Assembly: GCF_946480185.1 (NCBI RefSeq)
Contig: NZ_CAMLIG010000033.1
Coordinates: 1 to 45,786 of the forward strand
Source: an uncultured Pedobacter sp.
Lineage (GTDB): Bacteria; Bacteroidota; Bacteroidia; Sphingobacteriales; Sphingobacteriaceae
Direction: 5' to 3'
DNA: 45,786 nt
The stretch's first letter is position 1; each line of letters opens with the position of its first letter. Shown piece after piece: positions 1 to 7,585 of this stretch. The notes beneath the pieces were generated by a model. The model was not told the DNA's origin. It saw only the letters and a list, made by a program, of their open reading frames with translations, and ran no database searches. Both the position numbers and the translations under genes were made by a program.

Positions 1-1
1 A

Positions 2-40
2 TTCGAAGAAAATAATAAACAACTATTCTTAGCCGCTTAA
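2..40 (+). CDS. C-terminal end of an upstream gene (partial)
   Basis: The frame starting at base 2 reads 12 residues ending in QLFLAA and stops at TAA 38-40. The rest of the gene would lie before the window. A short open frame at the edge can arise by chance, so this is only a plausible gene tail and no product can be named. Confidence 0.3.
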   Translation, partial: FEENNKQLFLAA

Positions 41-389
41 ACCGAACTCACGTTAGATTATTTTTCTGTTATAATGTTTTTAATCTCGCATTTAACCTGT
101 CTTTCCTAAATTATATAAAATTTTAAAGTTTCAACTGTATCTTCTTGTTTTTACTAAAATTTACCCCAATATCAATCCCCCATATCTCCTCCCTACCATC
201 TTCGCCCCATGTTCGGGTAGCACCTAAGAAAATCCCGAAGAAGACACGGAGAAGTCCCGGAGGAAACATAGACTAAAGGTGGACTTTAGGTGGAGTTGGG
301 GTGGACTTAAGGTGGAGTTACAGCTGAAATATTTTTGAATTTTTGCGGAGATTTCGCTAGATTTAAGCGAGGTTAAATATACAAAAATC
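41..389. other. 349-base non-coding stretch before the first full gene
   Basis: The first 190 bases are AT-rich with no convincing ORF, hairpin or promoter. The second half turns abruptly purine-rich and G-rich and carries the 11-bp periodic repeat listed separately. The following gene starts at ATG 390, with the A-rich AT-spaced leader usual in Bacteroidetes and no Shine-Dalgarno site. Confidence 0.5.
234..321 (+). repeat. 11-bp tandem repeat, eight units in one register
   Basis: Four near-identical 11-mers of the form GGTGGASTTNN fill 278-321 (GGTGGACTTTA, GGTGGAGTTGG, GGTGGACTTAA, GGTGGAGTTAC). In the same 11-base register, 234-266 holds three related purine-rich units (CCCGAAGAAGA, CACGGAGAAGT, CCCGGAGGAAA), with one diverged unit (267-277) between the two blocks. 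The array ends about 70 bases before the start of the next gene. Confidence 0.75.
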
Positions 390-1220
390 ATGGCAGAACA
401 AGAAGGAATTTTGCCCTACACCGGTAAATTGGGTGATACGGTAGGTTATCGTAAAAATAAAAAATTTTATAAAAGGGCAAAGCCGGCATCGTACCAACCT
501 GCATCAGAAAGCCAAAAAGCTGGCGCCGAATTTGGCACTGGAAGCAAAGCGGTGGCATTATTAAAAGTTGCTTTTGGGTCCTTAATTTTACGGTCATTTA
601 AAGCCACTTTACATAACCGTTTGGCTGTTGTTTTCAGAAAAATTATAAGAAGCGGTACTAGCGCAAAAAAGGGAGAAAGGGGAGTGTTTGACGGAAACCT
701 ACAACTACTTAAAGGCTTTGAGCTAAATCCAAAAGCGCAATTTATAAAGCTGTGTAATTTAGCCATTGATAGCCAAATTACTGCTAAGCAAATCAACATA
801 AAAATCCCGGCGTTTGATTGGCAAAATAAAATCAAAGCACCAAAAAATGCCCAACGGATGAAAGTTGGCTTATGTTGTGTTTTTGCAGATTTTAAAAATG
901 GAACTACCGAAAGCGTAAATGCTAACCAGCTCAACATCAAAGAAAATCGGAGTTTTCCGGGTGCTTCGCTTAGGGTTGATATTCCTGCAAAGGAAGAAAT
1001 GGCTGTTTTTTTAATAGCTAATCTCTTTTTTGAAACTGATAGTTTGAATAAAGCTACCATTATTGAAAACCAAAATTATCAGGCAGGGATCATCCTTGAT
1101 GTTGCACACATTAAAGACGGTGCTCTGGTAGAATTTGTTGCCGAAAAACCTATTGAAAAATTAGAAGAGGAAGCCATCAAAGTGGATGTTTTTTGGCAAG
1201 TGGAAGGTGATGATGTTTGA
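390..1220 (+). CDS. Conserved-looking hypothetical protein, 276 aa
   Basis: I do not recognise a named family with certainty. The N-terminus has the pattern 'GILPYTGKLGDTVGYRKNKK' followed by basic and aromatic residues (FYKRAKP). This recalls a group of Bacteroidetes hypothetical proteins, often in paralogous sets, that begin with a G-x-x-G-x-x-V-G motif and a K/R-N-G/K-x-x-F/Y segment. There is no signal peptide or membrane segment, and the protein is basic in its first half. The start at ATG 390 gives the full motif. A long antisense frame (467-1060) is a shadow. The gene is isolated: an 11-bp repeat lies upstream, and a tiny basic ORF overlaps its stop codon downstream. Function unknown; a phage- or surface-associated role would be speculation. 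Confidence 0.7.
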   Translation: MAEQEGILPYTGKLGDTVGYRKNKKFYKRAKPASYQPASESQKAGAEFGTGSKAVALLKVAFGSLILRSFKATLHNRLAVVFRKIIRSGTSAKKGERGVFDGNLQLLKGFELNPKAQFIKLCNLAIDSQITAKQINIKIPAFDWQNKIKAPKNAQRMKVGLCCVFADFKNGTTESVNANQLNIKENRSFPGASLRVDIPAKEEMAVFLIANLFFETDSLNKATIIENQNYQAGIILDVAHIKDGALVEFVAEKPIEKLEEEAIKVDVFWQVEGDDV

Positions 1221-1303
1221 CGCTAAAGAATGAAAAACCTAAACAAAGAGCTTTAGCTAAGCGGAAGGCTATGTTTTTGCGGAAAGAAGGGGTCTATAAA
1301 TAA
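1217..1303 (+). CDS. Possible 28-aa basic peptide coupled to the preceding gene
   Basis: A TTG at 1217 overlaps the TGA stop (1218-1220) of the 276-aa gene and opens a frame to TAA 1301-1303. The peptide is strongly basic, with the core KQRALAKRKAMFLRKEGVYK. The stop/start overlap is typical of translational coupling, and the K/R/A-rich composition is not what random AT-rich spacer gives. Against it are the rare start codon and tiny size. Low to moderate confidence. Confidence 0.35.
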   Translation: MTLKNEKPKQRALAKRKAMFLRKEGVYK

Positions 1304-1326
1304 AAAAAGCGACATCAATGTCGCTT
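1301..1326 (-). terminator. Rho-independent terminator of ssb
   Basis: AAGCGACAT (1307-1315) pairs perfectly with ATGTCGCTT (1318-1326) around a 2-base loop. Read on the minus strand, the stem is followed by a run of seven T (1308-1302), as expected after ssb, which ends at 1344. Confidence 0.8.
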
Positions 1327-1343
1327 AATTAAAATACAATGCT

Positions 1344-1802
1344 TTAAAAAGGCAAATCCCGTTCGTCGTCATCTTTTCTAAATTCACCGGTGCCTAAATC
1401 TTTTGGGGCTTCTGCTTCAACTTCATTTGCGGCGGTATTCGTTGCCGAGGACGCTGCTCCGTTTTCAAAATCAGTTTTTCTACCCAAGAGCGTAAAGTTT
1501 TCGGCAACTATTTCTGTGCTGTATTTCTTGTGACCTTCCTTGTCTTCAAAAGAGCGGGTTCTTAGCTTTCCTTCAATATAAACAAGCTTGCCTTTCTGCA
1601 AATATTTGGCGGCTACATCTGCCAAACCTCGCCACATCACTATGTTGTGCCATTCGGTTTGTTCAATCCGTTTTCCGTCTTTGTTGTACGATTCTGATGT
1701 TGCCAAAGGAAAACTGGCAACAGAAACGTTCCCGTCTAAATGCCTTACTTCTGGGTCTTTGCCCAAATGACCTACTAAAATAACTTTGTTAACTCCTGAC
1801 AT
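1344..1802 (-). CDS. ssb: Single-stranded DNA-binding protein SSB
   Basis: Binds single-stranded DNA during replication, recombination and repair. The 152-aa product opens with the family signature MSGVNKVILVGHLGKDPEVR, has the OB-fold pattern (SVASFPLATSES near residue 27, TEWHNIVMW near 49, VYIEGKLRTRSF near 73), then a flexible acidic linker. It ends in the acidic tip DDERDLPF, which recruits partner proteins in the family. Length is normal. It follows mutY on the same strand with a 22-base gap, so both are probably cotranscribed, and a strong terminator follows. Confidence 0.96.
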   Translation of the reverse strand: MSGVNKVILVGHLGKDPEVRHLDGNVSVASFPLATSESYNKDGKRIEQTEWHNIVMWRGLADVAAKYLQKGKLVYIEGKLRTRSFEDKEGHKKYSTEIVAENFTLLGRKTDFENGAASSATNTAANEVEAEAPKDLGTGEFRKDDDERDLPF

Positions 1803-1824
1803 ACCAATTAGGATAAATTTTAAT

Positions 1825-2871
1825 TCAATTTATGATTTTTTTAAGGAACTCAAAAATTAATTTAGGCATTCCGTAATTTTTAACATCATTAAAATCAACC
1901 CAAGTCCAGCCTTCTTGCATCAATAATTCATCCCTGTCGCTTTCAATTTCTACAAATCGGGCAAACAGCCGCTGATGTGTTAAAATATGTTTAATCTCCT
2001 CCGAAATGCTTTTAATTATCGGCCTAGTTTTAAACCATTTTTCTACTTCAAACCGGCTCTCTAAACTTTCAGTGGCGCTCAAAAACTCAACACCAGGCAA
2101 ATCATAAAGGCCCGCCCAAATATCGTTATTGCCCCTACGTTTAATGATAAGCTGGTTTTGAGGATTGGTAATGATGTAAAATTGAAAATGGCGTTCCTTG
2201 ATTTTGAGTTTTTTGAGTTTTACAGGAAGCTCATTGACCTGTTGATTTTTATAAGCATAACAGGAGGTGATAAACGGGCAAATCTCGCAATTTGGACTTT
2301 TAGGCTTGCATTGTAACGCACCAAACTCAATCATGGCTTGGTTATGCTCTCCGGCATTTTTAGTGTCCAATATTTCATCGGCCAAAGCCTGAAATTGTTT
2401 TTTGCCTTCTGTAGAGTTGATGGGTGTAAAAATGCCGAAATATCTAGCCAATAAGCGGTACACATTTCCGTCAACCACGGCTTTTGCTTCATTTGATGAA
2501 AAAGAAGCAATGGCAGAAGCAGTGTATTCTCCAATTCCGGTTAGCGAGATTAAATCGGCGTAAGCTGTTGGAAAAACGCCGTTAAAATCTATCATTATCT
2601 TTTTTGCGGTTTTTAGCATGTTCCGCCCTCTTGAGTAATAACCCAATCCTTGCCACAGCCGTAAAATATCATCCTCACTTGCTTCGGCAAATGCTTTTAC
2701 TGTGGGATAGTTTTCGGCAAAGCGAAAAAAATAGGGCATTCCCTGTTCAACTCTGGTTTGTTGCAAAATAATTTCGGATAGCCAAATAAAATAAGCATCG
2801 TTGCTGTTGCGCCAAGGTAAATCTCTTTTATGGTTTCTGTACCAATTGATTAGCTCGTTTTTAAATGCCAT
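1825..2871 (-). CDS. mutY: A/G-specific adenine glycosylase MutY
   Basis: Removes adenine mispaired with 8-oxoguanine or guanine in base-excision repair. In the 348-aa product the helix-hairpin-helix motif LTGIGEYTASAI lies near residues 110-121. The catalytic Glu is in WLSEIILQQT (E33), the catalytic Asp in VVDGNVYR (D134), and the [4Fe-4S] cysteines are C187, C194, C197 and C203 in C-x6-C-x2-C-x5-C spacing. The C-terminal part (from about 225) is the NUDIX-like domain that recognises 8-oxoG, with IIKRRGNNDIWAGLYDLPG. It is upstream of ssb in a two-gene DNA-maintenance operon and divergent from the HU-type gene. Confidence 0.96.
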   Translation of the reverse strand: MAFKNELINWYRNHKRDLPWRNSNDAYFIWLSEIILQQTRVEQGMPYFFRFAENYPTVKAFAEASEDDILRLWQGLGYYSRGRNMLKTAKKIMIDFNGVFPTAYADLISLTGIGEYTASAIASFSSNEAKAVVDGNVYRLLARYFGIFTPINSTEGKKQFQALADEILDTKNAGEHNQAMIEFGALQCKPKSPNCEICPFITSCYAYKNQQVNELPVKLKKLKIKERHFQFYIITNPQNQLIIKRRGNNDIWAGLYDLPGVEFLSATESLESRFEVEKWFKTRPIIKSISEEIKHILTHQRLFARFVEIESDRDELLMQEGWTWVDFNDVKNYGMPKLIFEFLKKIIN

Positions 2872-2956
2872 TTATTCAGTATATTGTAAAAATTGGAGAG
2901 TGCAATTTGCTTAATTGTTGTGTAATAAGATGTTGAAATAAAAAATTAAGTTATTT

Positions 2957-2989
2957 ATTTCAAAAACTCAACTAAAAGCAATACTTTTG
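2957..2989 (+). promoter_or_regulatory. Putative Bacteroidetes housekeeping promoter of the HU-type gene
   Basis: TACTTTTG (2982-2989) matches the -7 consensus TAnnTTTG exactly. TTTC (2958-2961) lies 20 bases upstream and is a one-mismatch -33 element (consensus TTTG). The predicted start of transcription near 2997 leaves a leader of about 45 bases before ATG 3041. Confidence 0.5.
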
Positions 2990-3040
2990 CAACCCCAAAT
3001 CTTTGCATAACATAGTAAAATTAATAAGAAAATAGATCAA

Positions 3041-3340
3041 ATGACAAAGGCAGAAATTATAGCAGAAATTGCTAACAAAACCGGAATAGAAAAGGTTGAT
3101 GTACAAGAGACTGTTGAGGCGTTCTTTAAAGTAGTAAAAGGCGCAATGGTAGGTGGAGAAAATGTTTATGTAAGAGGTTTTGGTAGTTTTGTAGTTAAGA
3201 AAAGAGCCGAAAAAACTGCAAGAAACATCTCAAAAAATACTGCAATAATTATCCCTGAACATTTTGTGCCAAGCTTTAAACCGGCAAAAGTGTTTGTTGA
3301 TAAAGTAAAAACTGGCAATAAATCCACTGTAACTGCATAA
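3041..3340 (+). CDS. HU/IHF-family DNA-binding protein
   Basis: A nucleoid-associated DNA-bending protein. The 99-aa sequence has the family layout: N-terminal helices (MTKAEIIAEIANKTGI), then the beta-arm region with VRGFGSFVVKKRAEKTARN near residues 45-65, and the KPAKVFVDKVK end. The usual arm R-N-P tip is replaced around ISKNTAIIIPEHFVPSFKP, as in many Bacteroidetes paralogues. It is followed after 4 bases by the TPR protein gene and likely starts a transcript through the small mS38-like gene. Confidence 0.93.
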   Translation: MTKAEIIAEIANKTGIEKVDVQETVEAFFKVVKGAMVGGENVYVRGFGSFVVKKRAEKTARNISKNTAIIIPEHFVPSFKPAKVFVDKVKTGNKSTVTA

Positions 3341-3344
3341 GACC

Positions 3345-4205
3345 ATGATAAAACCTAAACAATATATTGCAATAGGGTTAGTAGCGATACTAATGGTGTT
3401 TTTATATAGTTTAGATATTAAGGGTTTAGTGAAGAAGGATGCGGAAAGTGAAAAACCAGCTGGAATGCAAGCCGGTGCTATGGCAAATGCGCCAGCAGCA
3501 AAGGCCGTTACTGCAGATGCGGTTACTTCTGTATCAAAACAGATGATTAATGCTAGCTTAGCGGCAGATATCGATAAGCTTGAAAAGCAAGCAAAGGATG
3601 CTGACGGAGCTAAGAAAGTAGATTTGCAAAAGCAGATTGCTAAAAAATGGGATGATGTAAATCAGCCTGCGGCAGCTGCATTTTCTTATGAAGAAGTTGC
3701 AAAAGCAGAGCCTAGCTACGCTAATTGGTTAATAACAGGCGATAGGTTTACAGAGGGTTACCAAAATTATAGCGACACAACGGTTACAGCCGGGCTGGTA
3801 GTTAAGGCTATTGATGCTTATAATGAGGCATTAAAACTTAACCCTTCCAGCCTAGATGCGAAAACAGGATTAGGTGTGGCTTACGTTAGCGGTACTCAAA
3901 GTCCTATGCAAGGAATTCAGCTGTTATTGGGCGTAGTTAAAGAGGATCCAAAAAACGCAAAAGCGAATATGAACCTGGGTATGTTTTCCATGAAATCAGG
4001 CCAGTTTGAGAAAGCTGTTGGCAGGTTTAAAACTGTAATTGAAGTTAAGCCAACTCCAGAAGCATGGTTTTATTTAGGAACCAGCTATGAGAATTTAGGA
4101 CAAAAATCTGAAGCAATACTAGCGTACAAGAAAAGTAAAGAGCTGGCTGCAGATCCAAGCTTAACAGAATTTGTAGATCGCAAGATCAAGGAATTAAGTA
4201 ATTAA
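3345..4205 (+). CDS. Membrane-anchored TPR protein
   Basis: A 286-aa protein with one N-terminal membrane segment (about residues 7-23, YIAIGLVAILMVFLYSL). An Ala/Lys-rich linker follows, then tetratricopeptide repeats from about residue 135: AIDAYNEALKLNPSSLDAKT, the NMGM-type repeat around AKANMNLGMFSMKSGQFEKA, and AWFYLGTSYENLGQKSEAIL. TPRs bind partner proteins. The placement between an HU-type gene and rng suggests a conserved housekeeping cluster, but no substrate or partner can be read from the sequence. It starts 4 bases after the HU stop, which implies cotranscription. Confidence 0.85.
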   Translation: MIKPKQYIAIGLVAILMVFLYSLDIKGLVKKDAESEKPAGMQAGAMANAPAAKAVTADAVTSVSKQMINASLAADIDKLEKQAKDADGAKKVDLQKQIAKKWDDVNQPAAAAFSYEEVAKAEPSYANWLITGDRFTEGYQNYSDTTVTAGLVVKAIDAYNEALKLNPSSLDAKTGLGVAYVSGTQSPMQGIQLLLGVVKEDPKNAKANMNLGMFSMKSGQFEKAVGRFKTVIEVKPTPEAWFYLGTSYENLGQKSEAILAYKKSKELAADPSLTEFVDRKIKELSN

Positions 4206-4237
4206 AATAATTAAATAAAACATTAAATTTCAAAGTT

Positions 4238-4330
4238 ATGCCAAGCGGTAAAAAAAGAAAAAGACATAAAATGGCTACTCACAAGCGTAAAAAACGCTTA
4301 AGAAAAAACAGACATAAGAAAAATAAATAA
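4238..4330 (+). CDS. 30-aa AURKAIP1/COX24 (mS38/bS22-like) ribosomal peptide
   Basis: A frame of 30 codons, ATG 4238 to TAA 4328, encodes an extremely basic peptide: MPSGKKRKRHKMATHKRKKR followed by LRKNRHKKNK. The KKRKRHKMATHKRKKRL pattern is that of the AURKAIP1/COX24 domain, found in mitochondrial mS38 and the small mycobacterial protein bS22, which sit on the small ribosomal subunit. It lies 32 bases after the TPR gene, and a hairpin terminator begins within its stop codon. The match to this short, composition-biased family is strong because the M-x-x-H-K-R-K-K-R core is ordered, not merely Lys-rich. A role in the ribosome is inferred from the family. Confidence 0.85.
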   Translation: MPSGKKRKRHKMATHKRKKRLRKNRHKKNK

Positions 4331-4389
4331 AGCTTTTTAGCTTTTTTAACAAAACATTACGCTTAATATTTTAGGTGTGATGTTTTGTT
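4329..4389 (+). terminator. Tandem hairpins after the mS38-like gene
   Basis: AAAGCT (4329-4334) pairs with AGCTTT (4339-4344) and is followed by T residues, giving a small terminator-like hairpin at the stop codon. A second, longer inverted repeat pairs AACAAAACAT (4348-4357) with ATGTTTTGTT (4380-4389) across a 22-base loop. Confidence 0.5.
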
Positions 4390-4416
4390 GTTGTGTTTTT
4401 TTTCTCTGTTGACAAG

Positions 4417-4443
4417 AGATTGTTTTTGGTAACAATCTTTTTA
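4417..4443 (+). terminator. Hairpin with T-run just before rng
   Basis: AGATTGTT (4417-4424) pairs with AACAATCT (4431-4438), loop TTTGGT, followed by TTTT and an A-run. The hairpin ends only about 15 bases before the TTG start of rng. It may be a terminator for the HU operon or a structured rng leader. RNase E/G genes in other bacteria are autoregulated through their 5' leader, which makes the second reading worth testing. Confidence 0.5.
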
Positions 4444-4456
4444 AAAAAAGTAGCTG

Positions 4457-6007
4457 TTGGTAAAGGAGTTAATCATCAATTCGACCCCCAGTGGGGTTAC
4501 AATTGCATTACTGCAAGACAAGCAACTCGTAGAACTTAACAAAGAGCAAATTAACAACAGTTATGCTGTTGGCGATATTTACATGGGCAGAATTAAAAAA
4601 ATTATGCCCGGTTTAAATGCTGCTTTTGTTGATGTTGGTTATGAGAAAGATGCTTTTCTGCATTATTTAGACCTCGGGCCGCAAGTACAATCTTTACTAA
4701 AACTTACTAAGCAAGTTAGAGGTAATTCTTATAAAGACCATTTATTAGATCATTTTAAGAAAGAAGCTGATATTGATAAGGGCGGAAAAATTTCGTCAAT
4801 ACTTACCAAAAATCAGTTATTGCCTGTACAAATTGCTAAGGAACCTATTTCTACAAAAGGTCCAAGGTTAAGTTCAGATTTATCAATTGCGGGAAGGTTT
4901 GTGGTACTGGTGCCATTTTCTGATGTAATTTCTATCTCAAAAAAGATAAGAAGCAATACAGAAAGAACACGTCTTAAAAAAATTGTTGAAGGCATTAAGC
5001 CTGCAAATTTTGGCGTAATCATCAGAACCGTATCTGAGAACAAAGGCGTAACAGAAATTCAGAAAGATTTACTGGATCTTATTTCTAAGTGGCAAACTTT
5101 GATGAAAAAGTTGCCGCATACAGATCCGTCTAAACGGATTTTAGGGGAAATGGGTAGAGCTTCTACCATATTAAGAGATCTTTTAAATGATGATTTCTCT
5201 AACGTTCACGTGGATGATCCGGCCATTTATGAAGAAATAAAATCATACGTACACGAAATTTCTCCGGAACTGGAGAAAATAGTAAAACTGTACAAAGGGA
5301 AAGAACCTATTTTTGAGCATTTCGGAATAGAAAAGCAGATAAAAGGATCTTTTGGTAGAACTGTAAATCTTGCAGGTGGCGCTTATTTAGTGGTTGAACA
5401 TACCGAAGCACTGCATGTAATTGATGTAAACAGTGGCAACCGAACCGCCAGCCCAGAAAACCAGGAAGAAAATGCTTTCATGGTAAACAAGGAAGCGGCA
5501 AAAGAAATTGCCCGTCAGTTAAGGTTGAGAGATATGGGCGGAATTGTGGTGGTCGATTTTATTGATATGCACAAAGCGCCTAATCGTAAAGATCTTTTTG
5601 ACTATTTAAAATCAGAAATGCTTTTGGATAGGGCCAAGCATACCATTTTGCCACCGAGCAAATTTGGATTGGTGCAAATTACACGTCAAAGGGTACGCCC
5701 GGAGATGAATATTGTAACCAATGAAAAATGTCCAAGTTGTGATGGAACTGGTGAGATTAAAGCCAGCATTGTTTTATTGGACGATATTGTTGCCAATTTA
5801 GATTATGTTTTAAATGAACAGGCAGAAAAAGGGATTACACTTTGTGTTCATCCTTATATTGAGGCTTTCATAAAAAAAGGATGGATATCCCTGCAAATGA
5901 AATGGTTTTTTAAATACAACCAGTGGGTTAAGGTTCGTCCGGTTTCCTCTTATCATTTAACAGAGTTCCATTTCTTAAACGCAAAAGAAGAGGATATCAA
6001 ACTTTAA
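4457..6007 (+). CDS. rng: Ribonuclease E/G (Rng)
   Basis: An endoribonuclease for rRNA maturation and mRNA turnover. The 516-aa product has an N-terminal S1 RNA-binding segment (GDIYMGRIKKIMPGLNAAFV near residues 39-58). The catalytic core has the two metal-binding aspartates in HVIDVNSGNR (near 320) and VVVDFIDMHK (near 362), and the zinc-link motif CPSCDGTG lies near 424-431. Length fits RNase G rather than RNase E, with no degradosome tail. The start is a TTG at 4457: it gives the family N-terminus VKELIINSTP, and no in-frame ATG precedes it. A strong terminator follows. Confidence 0.95.
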   Translation: MVKELIINSTPSGVTIALLQDKQLVELNKEQINNSYAVGDIYMGRIKKIMPGLNAAFVDVGYEKDAFLHYLDLGPQVQSLLKLTKQVRGNSYKDHLLDHFKKEADIDKGGKISSILTKNQLLPVQIAKEPISTKGPRLSSDLSIAGRFVVLVPFSDVISISKKIRSNTERTRLKKIVEGIKPANFGVIIRTVSENKGVTEIQKDLLDLISKWQTLMKKLPHTDPSKRILGEMGRASTILRDLLNDDFSNVHVDDPAIYEEIKSYVHEISPELEKIVKLYKGKEPIFEHFGIEKQIKGSFGRTVNLAGGAYLVVEHTEALHVIDVNSGNRTASPENQEENAFMVNKEAAKEIARQLRLRDMGGIVVVDFIDMHKAPNRKDLFDYLKSEMLLDRAKHTILPPSKFGLVQITRQRVRPEMNIVTNEKCPSCDGTGEIKASIVLLDDIVANLDYVLNEQAEKGITLCVHPYIEAFIKKGWISLQMKWFFKYNQWVKVRPVSSYHLTEFHFLNAKEEDIKL

Positions 6008-6027
6008 TTTTCTGTTTAATATTTTTC

Positions 6028-6060
6028 AAAAAGCCTGCGAGTTTTCGCAGGCTTTTTTGT
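6028..6060 (+). terminator. Rho-independent terminator of rng
   Basis: AAAAAGCCTGCGA (6028-6040) pairs perfectly with TCGCAGGCTTTTT (6045-6057), loop GTTT, T-run at the end. Confidence 0.9.
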
Positions 6061-6142
6061 TTATGTAAATTTTAAGGCACAGATATGTTTTGTTAAGTAA
6101 TTAGCGACGAATCTTTTATATTCGGTTAAGTATTCTACCTAA

Positions 6143-7045
6143 ATGTATCAGAAGATTAAAAAATACATAGAAATTTCTCCCCGCGAATTTCGAGGTATGG
6201 TGGTTTTCGTTATCATCTTATTGCTGGTTTACAGCTCACCCTATATTTACGAAAAGCTAATGGGTGATCCGCTCAAGATTTCAGTAGAAATTGTTCAGCC
6301 CAAAATCGCAACTATCGAAGCTTTTGATGAGAAGAAAGATAATTTTTACGATACGGAAGATGCAGTGCCAGCAAAAGGTGAACTGTTTGAATTTAACCCA
6401 AACCATCTTTCTGTAGAAAACTGGATGAAGTTAGGACTCAGCCAAAAGCAGGCGCTCAGTATCAAGAAATATGAAGCTAAAGGAGGTCAGTTTCGCACTT
6501 TGGCTGATGTTAAGAAAATGTATCCGATTACGGATGAAATGTATCATCGTCTTGAACCTTATATAAAAATTCCGGAGAAGGAAAATGACGTTAAACCTTA
6601 CAATAATAAATTCGAGCAAAAAGGATTTGATGTTAAAAAGGCAGTTAATGTAGAAATTAATAGTGCCGATTCCATTACACTACTTACTGTACGCGGGATA
6701 GGTCCTTCTTTTGCTTCCCGTATCATTACTTACAGAAAGCGGTTGGGCGGTTTTATAGCCTTTGATCAATTAAGAGAGGTTTATGGAATTGATTCGACAA
6801 AATATGACCAGTTGGTACCACAGTTAAACATTAACAAGCAGAATATTAAAAAGATTATGATCAACCGCTGTAGCATTGATGATTTAAGGAGTTTCCCATA
6901 TTTACGGTACAAACAGGCGAATGCAATTATTGCCTACCGAACGCAACATGGTAATTTTTCTAATGCTGCAGATTTGAATAAAATTGCGATATTGAGCCCT
7001 GAACTTATTCAGAAAATTACGCCCTATTTAAATTTCAATGATTGA
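6143..7045 (+). CDS. ComEA-like helix-hairpin-helix protein, membrane-anchored
   Basis: A 300-aa protein with one membrane segment (about residues 15-36, FRGMVVFVIILLLVYSSPYI) and three to four helix-hairpin-helix units. The first unit is WMKLGLSQKQALSIKKY near residue 95, the second EINSADSITLLTVRGIGPSF near 171, and the last INRCSIDDLRSFPYLRYKQA near 234. HhH units bind DNA without sequence specificity. In ComEA they serve DNA uptake, but such proteins are widespread in Bacteroidetes with no proven role. The C-terminus overlaps the apt start by 8 bases, so the two are translationally coupled. Confidence 0.85.
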   Translation: MYQKIKKYIEISPREFRGMVVFVIILLLVYSSPYIYEKLMGDPLKISVEIVQPKIATIEAFDEKKDNFYDTEDAVPAKGELFEFNPNHLSVENWMKLGLSQKQALSIKKYEAKGGQFRTLADVKKMYPITDEMYHRLEPYIKIPEKENDVKPYNNKFEQKGFDVKKAVNVEINSADSITLLTVRGIGPSFASRIITYRKRLGGFIAFDQLREVYGIDSTKYDQLVPQLNINKQNIKKIMINRCSIDDLRSFPYLRYKQANAIIAYRTQHGNFSNAADLNKIAILSPELIQKITPYLNFND

Positions 7046-7565
7046 CGCCAGTATCAAAAAAAGTATCCGAGATATCCCTGATTTCCCTAAACCCGGAATT
7101 ATATTTAAAGATATCACGCCGATTTTGAAAGATCAAAAATTATGTTCTGCAATTGTTGATGCTTTTGTGGAGGAATTAAACGGGTTAGCGTTTGATGCAA
7201 TTGCCGGCATTGAAAGTCGCGGTTTTTTGTTTGGGTTGATGTTGGCTAACCGATTGAATAAACCTTTTATTCCTATTAGAAAGGTTGGAAAACTCCCTTT
7301 TAAAACTATACAACAATCGTATGATTTAGAATATGGCTCGGCAGTGATCGAGATCCACGAAGATGCGTTTGAACCAGGCGCAAGGATTTTGATTCATGAT
7401 GATTTATTAGCGACGGGAGGAACGGTGGATGCTACTTCACAATTGATCAAAAAAATGAATGGTGTAATCGCCGGATTCTCGTTTATCGTTAGCCTTGATT
7501 TTTTAGGAGGAGAGGAAAGGTTAAAAACTTTTTCTGAGAATGTTTATACGTTGGCTAGGTATTAA
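7038..7565 (+). CDS. apt: Adenine phosphoribosyltransferase
   Basis: Purine salvage: converts adenine and PRPP to AMP and pyrophosphate. The 175-aa length is normal. IRDIPDFPKPGIIFKDITP at residues 10-28 is the family N-terminus, and the PRPP-binding loop ILIHDDLLATGGT lies at 117-129. AGIESRGFLFG near 56-66 completes the active-site region. It starts at ATG 7038 inside the last codons of the ComEA-like gene. Confidence 0.97.
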   Translation: MIDASIKKSIRDIPDFPKPGIIFKDITPILKDQKLCSAIVDAFVEELNGLAFDAIAGIESRGFLFGLMLANRLNKPFIPIRKVGKLPFKTIQQSYDLEYGSAVIEIHEDAFEPGARILIHDDLLATGGTVDATSQLIKKMNGVIAGFSFIVSLDFLGGEERLKTFSENVYTLARY

Positions 7566-7585
7566 GAAATACAGAAAGGGACTGG

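Noticed and set aside
467..1060. 197-codon minus-strand open frame
   Set aside because: It lies wholly antisense to the 390-1220 gene, has no recognisable protein pattern and is a shadow of that gene's codon use.
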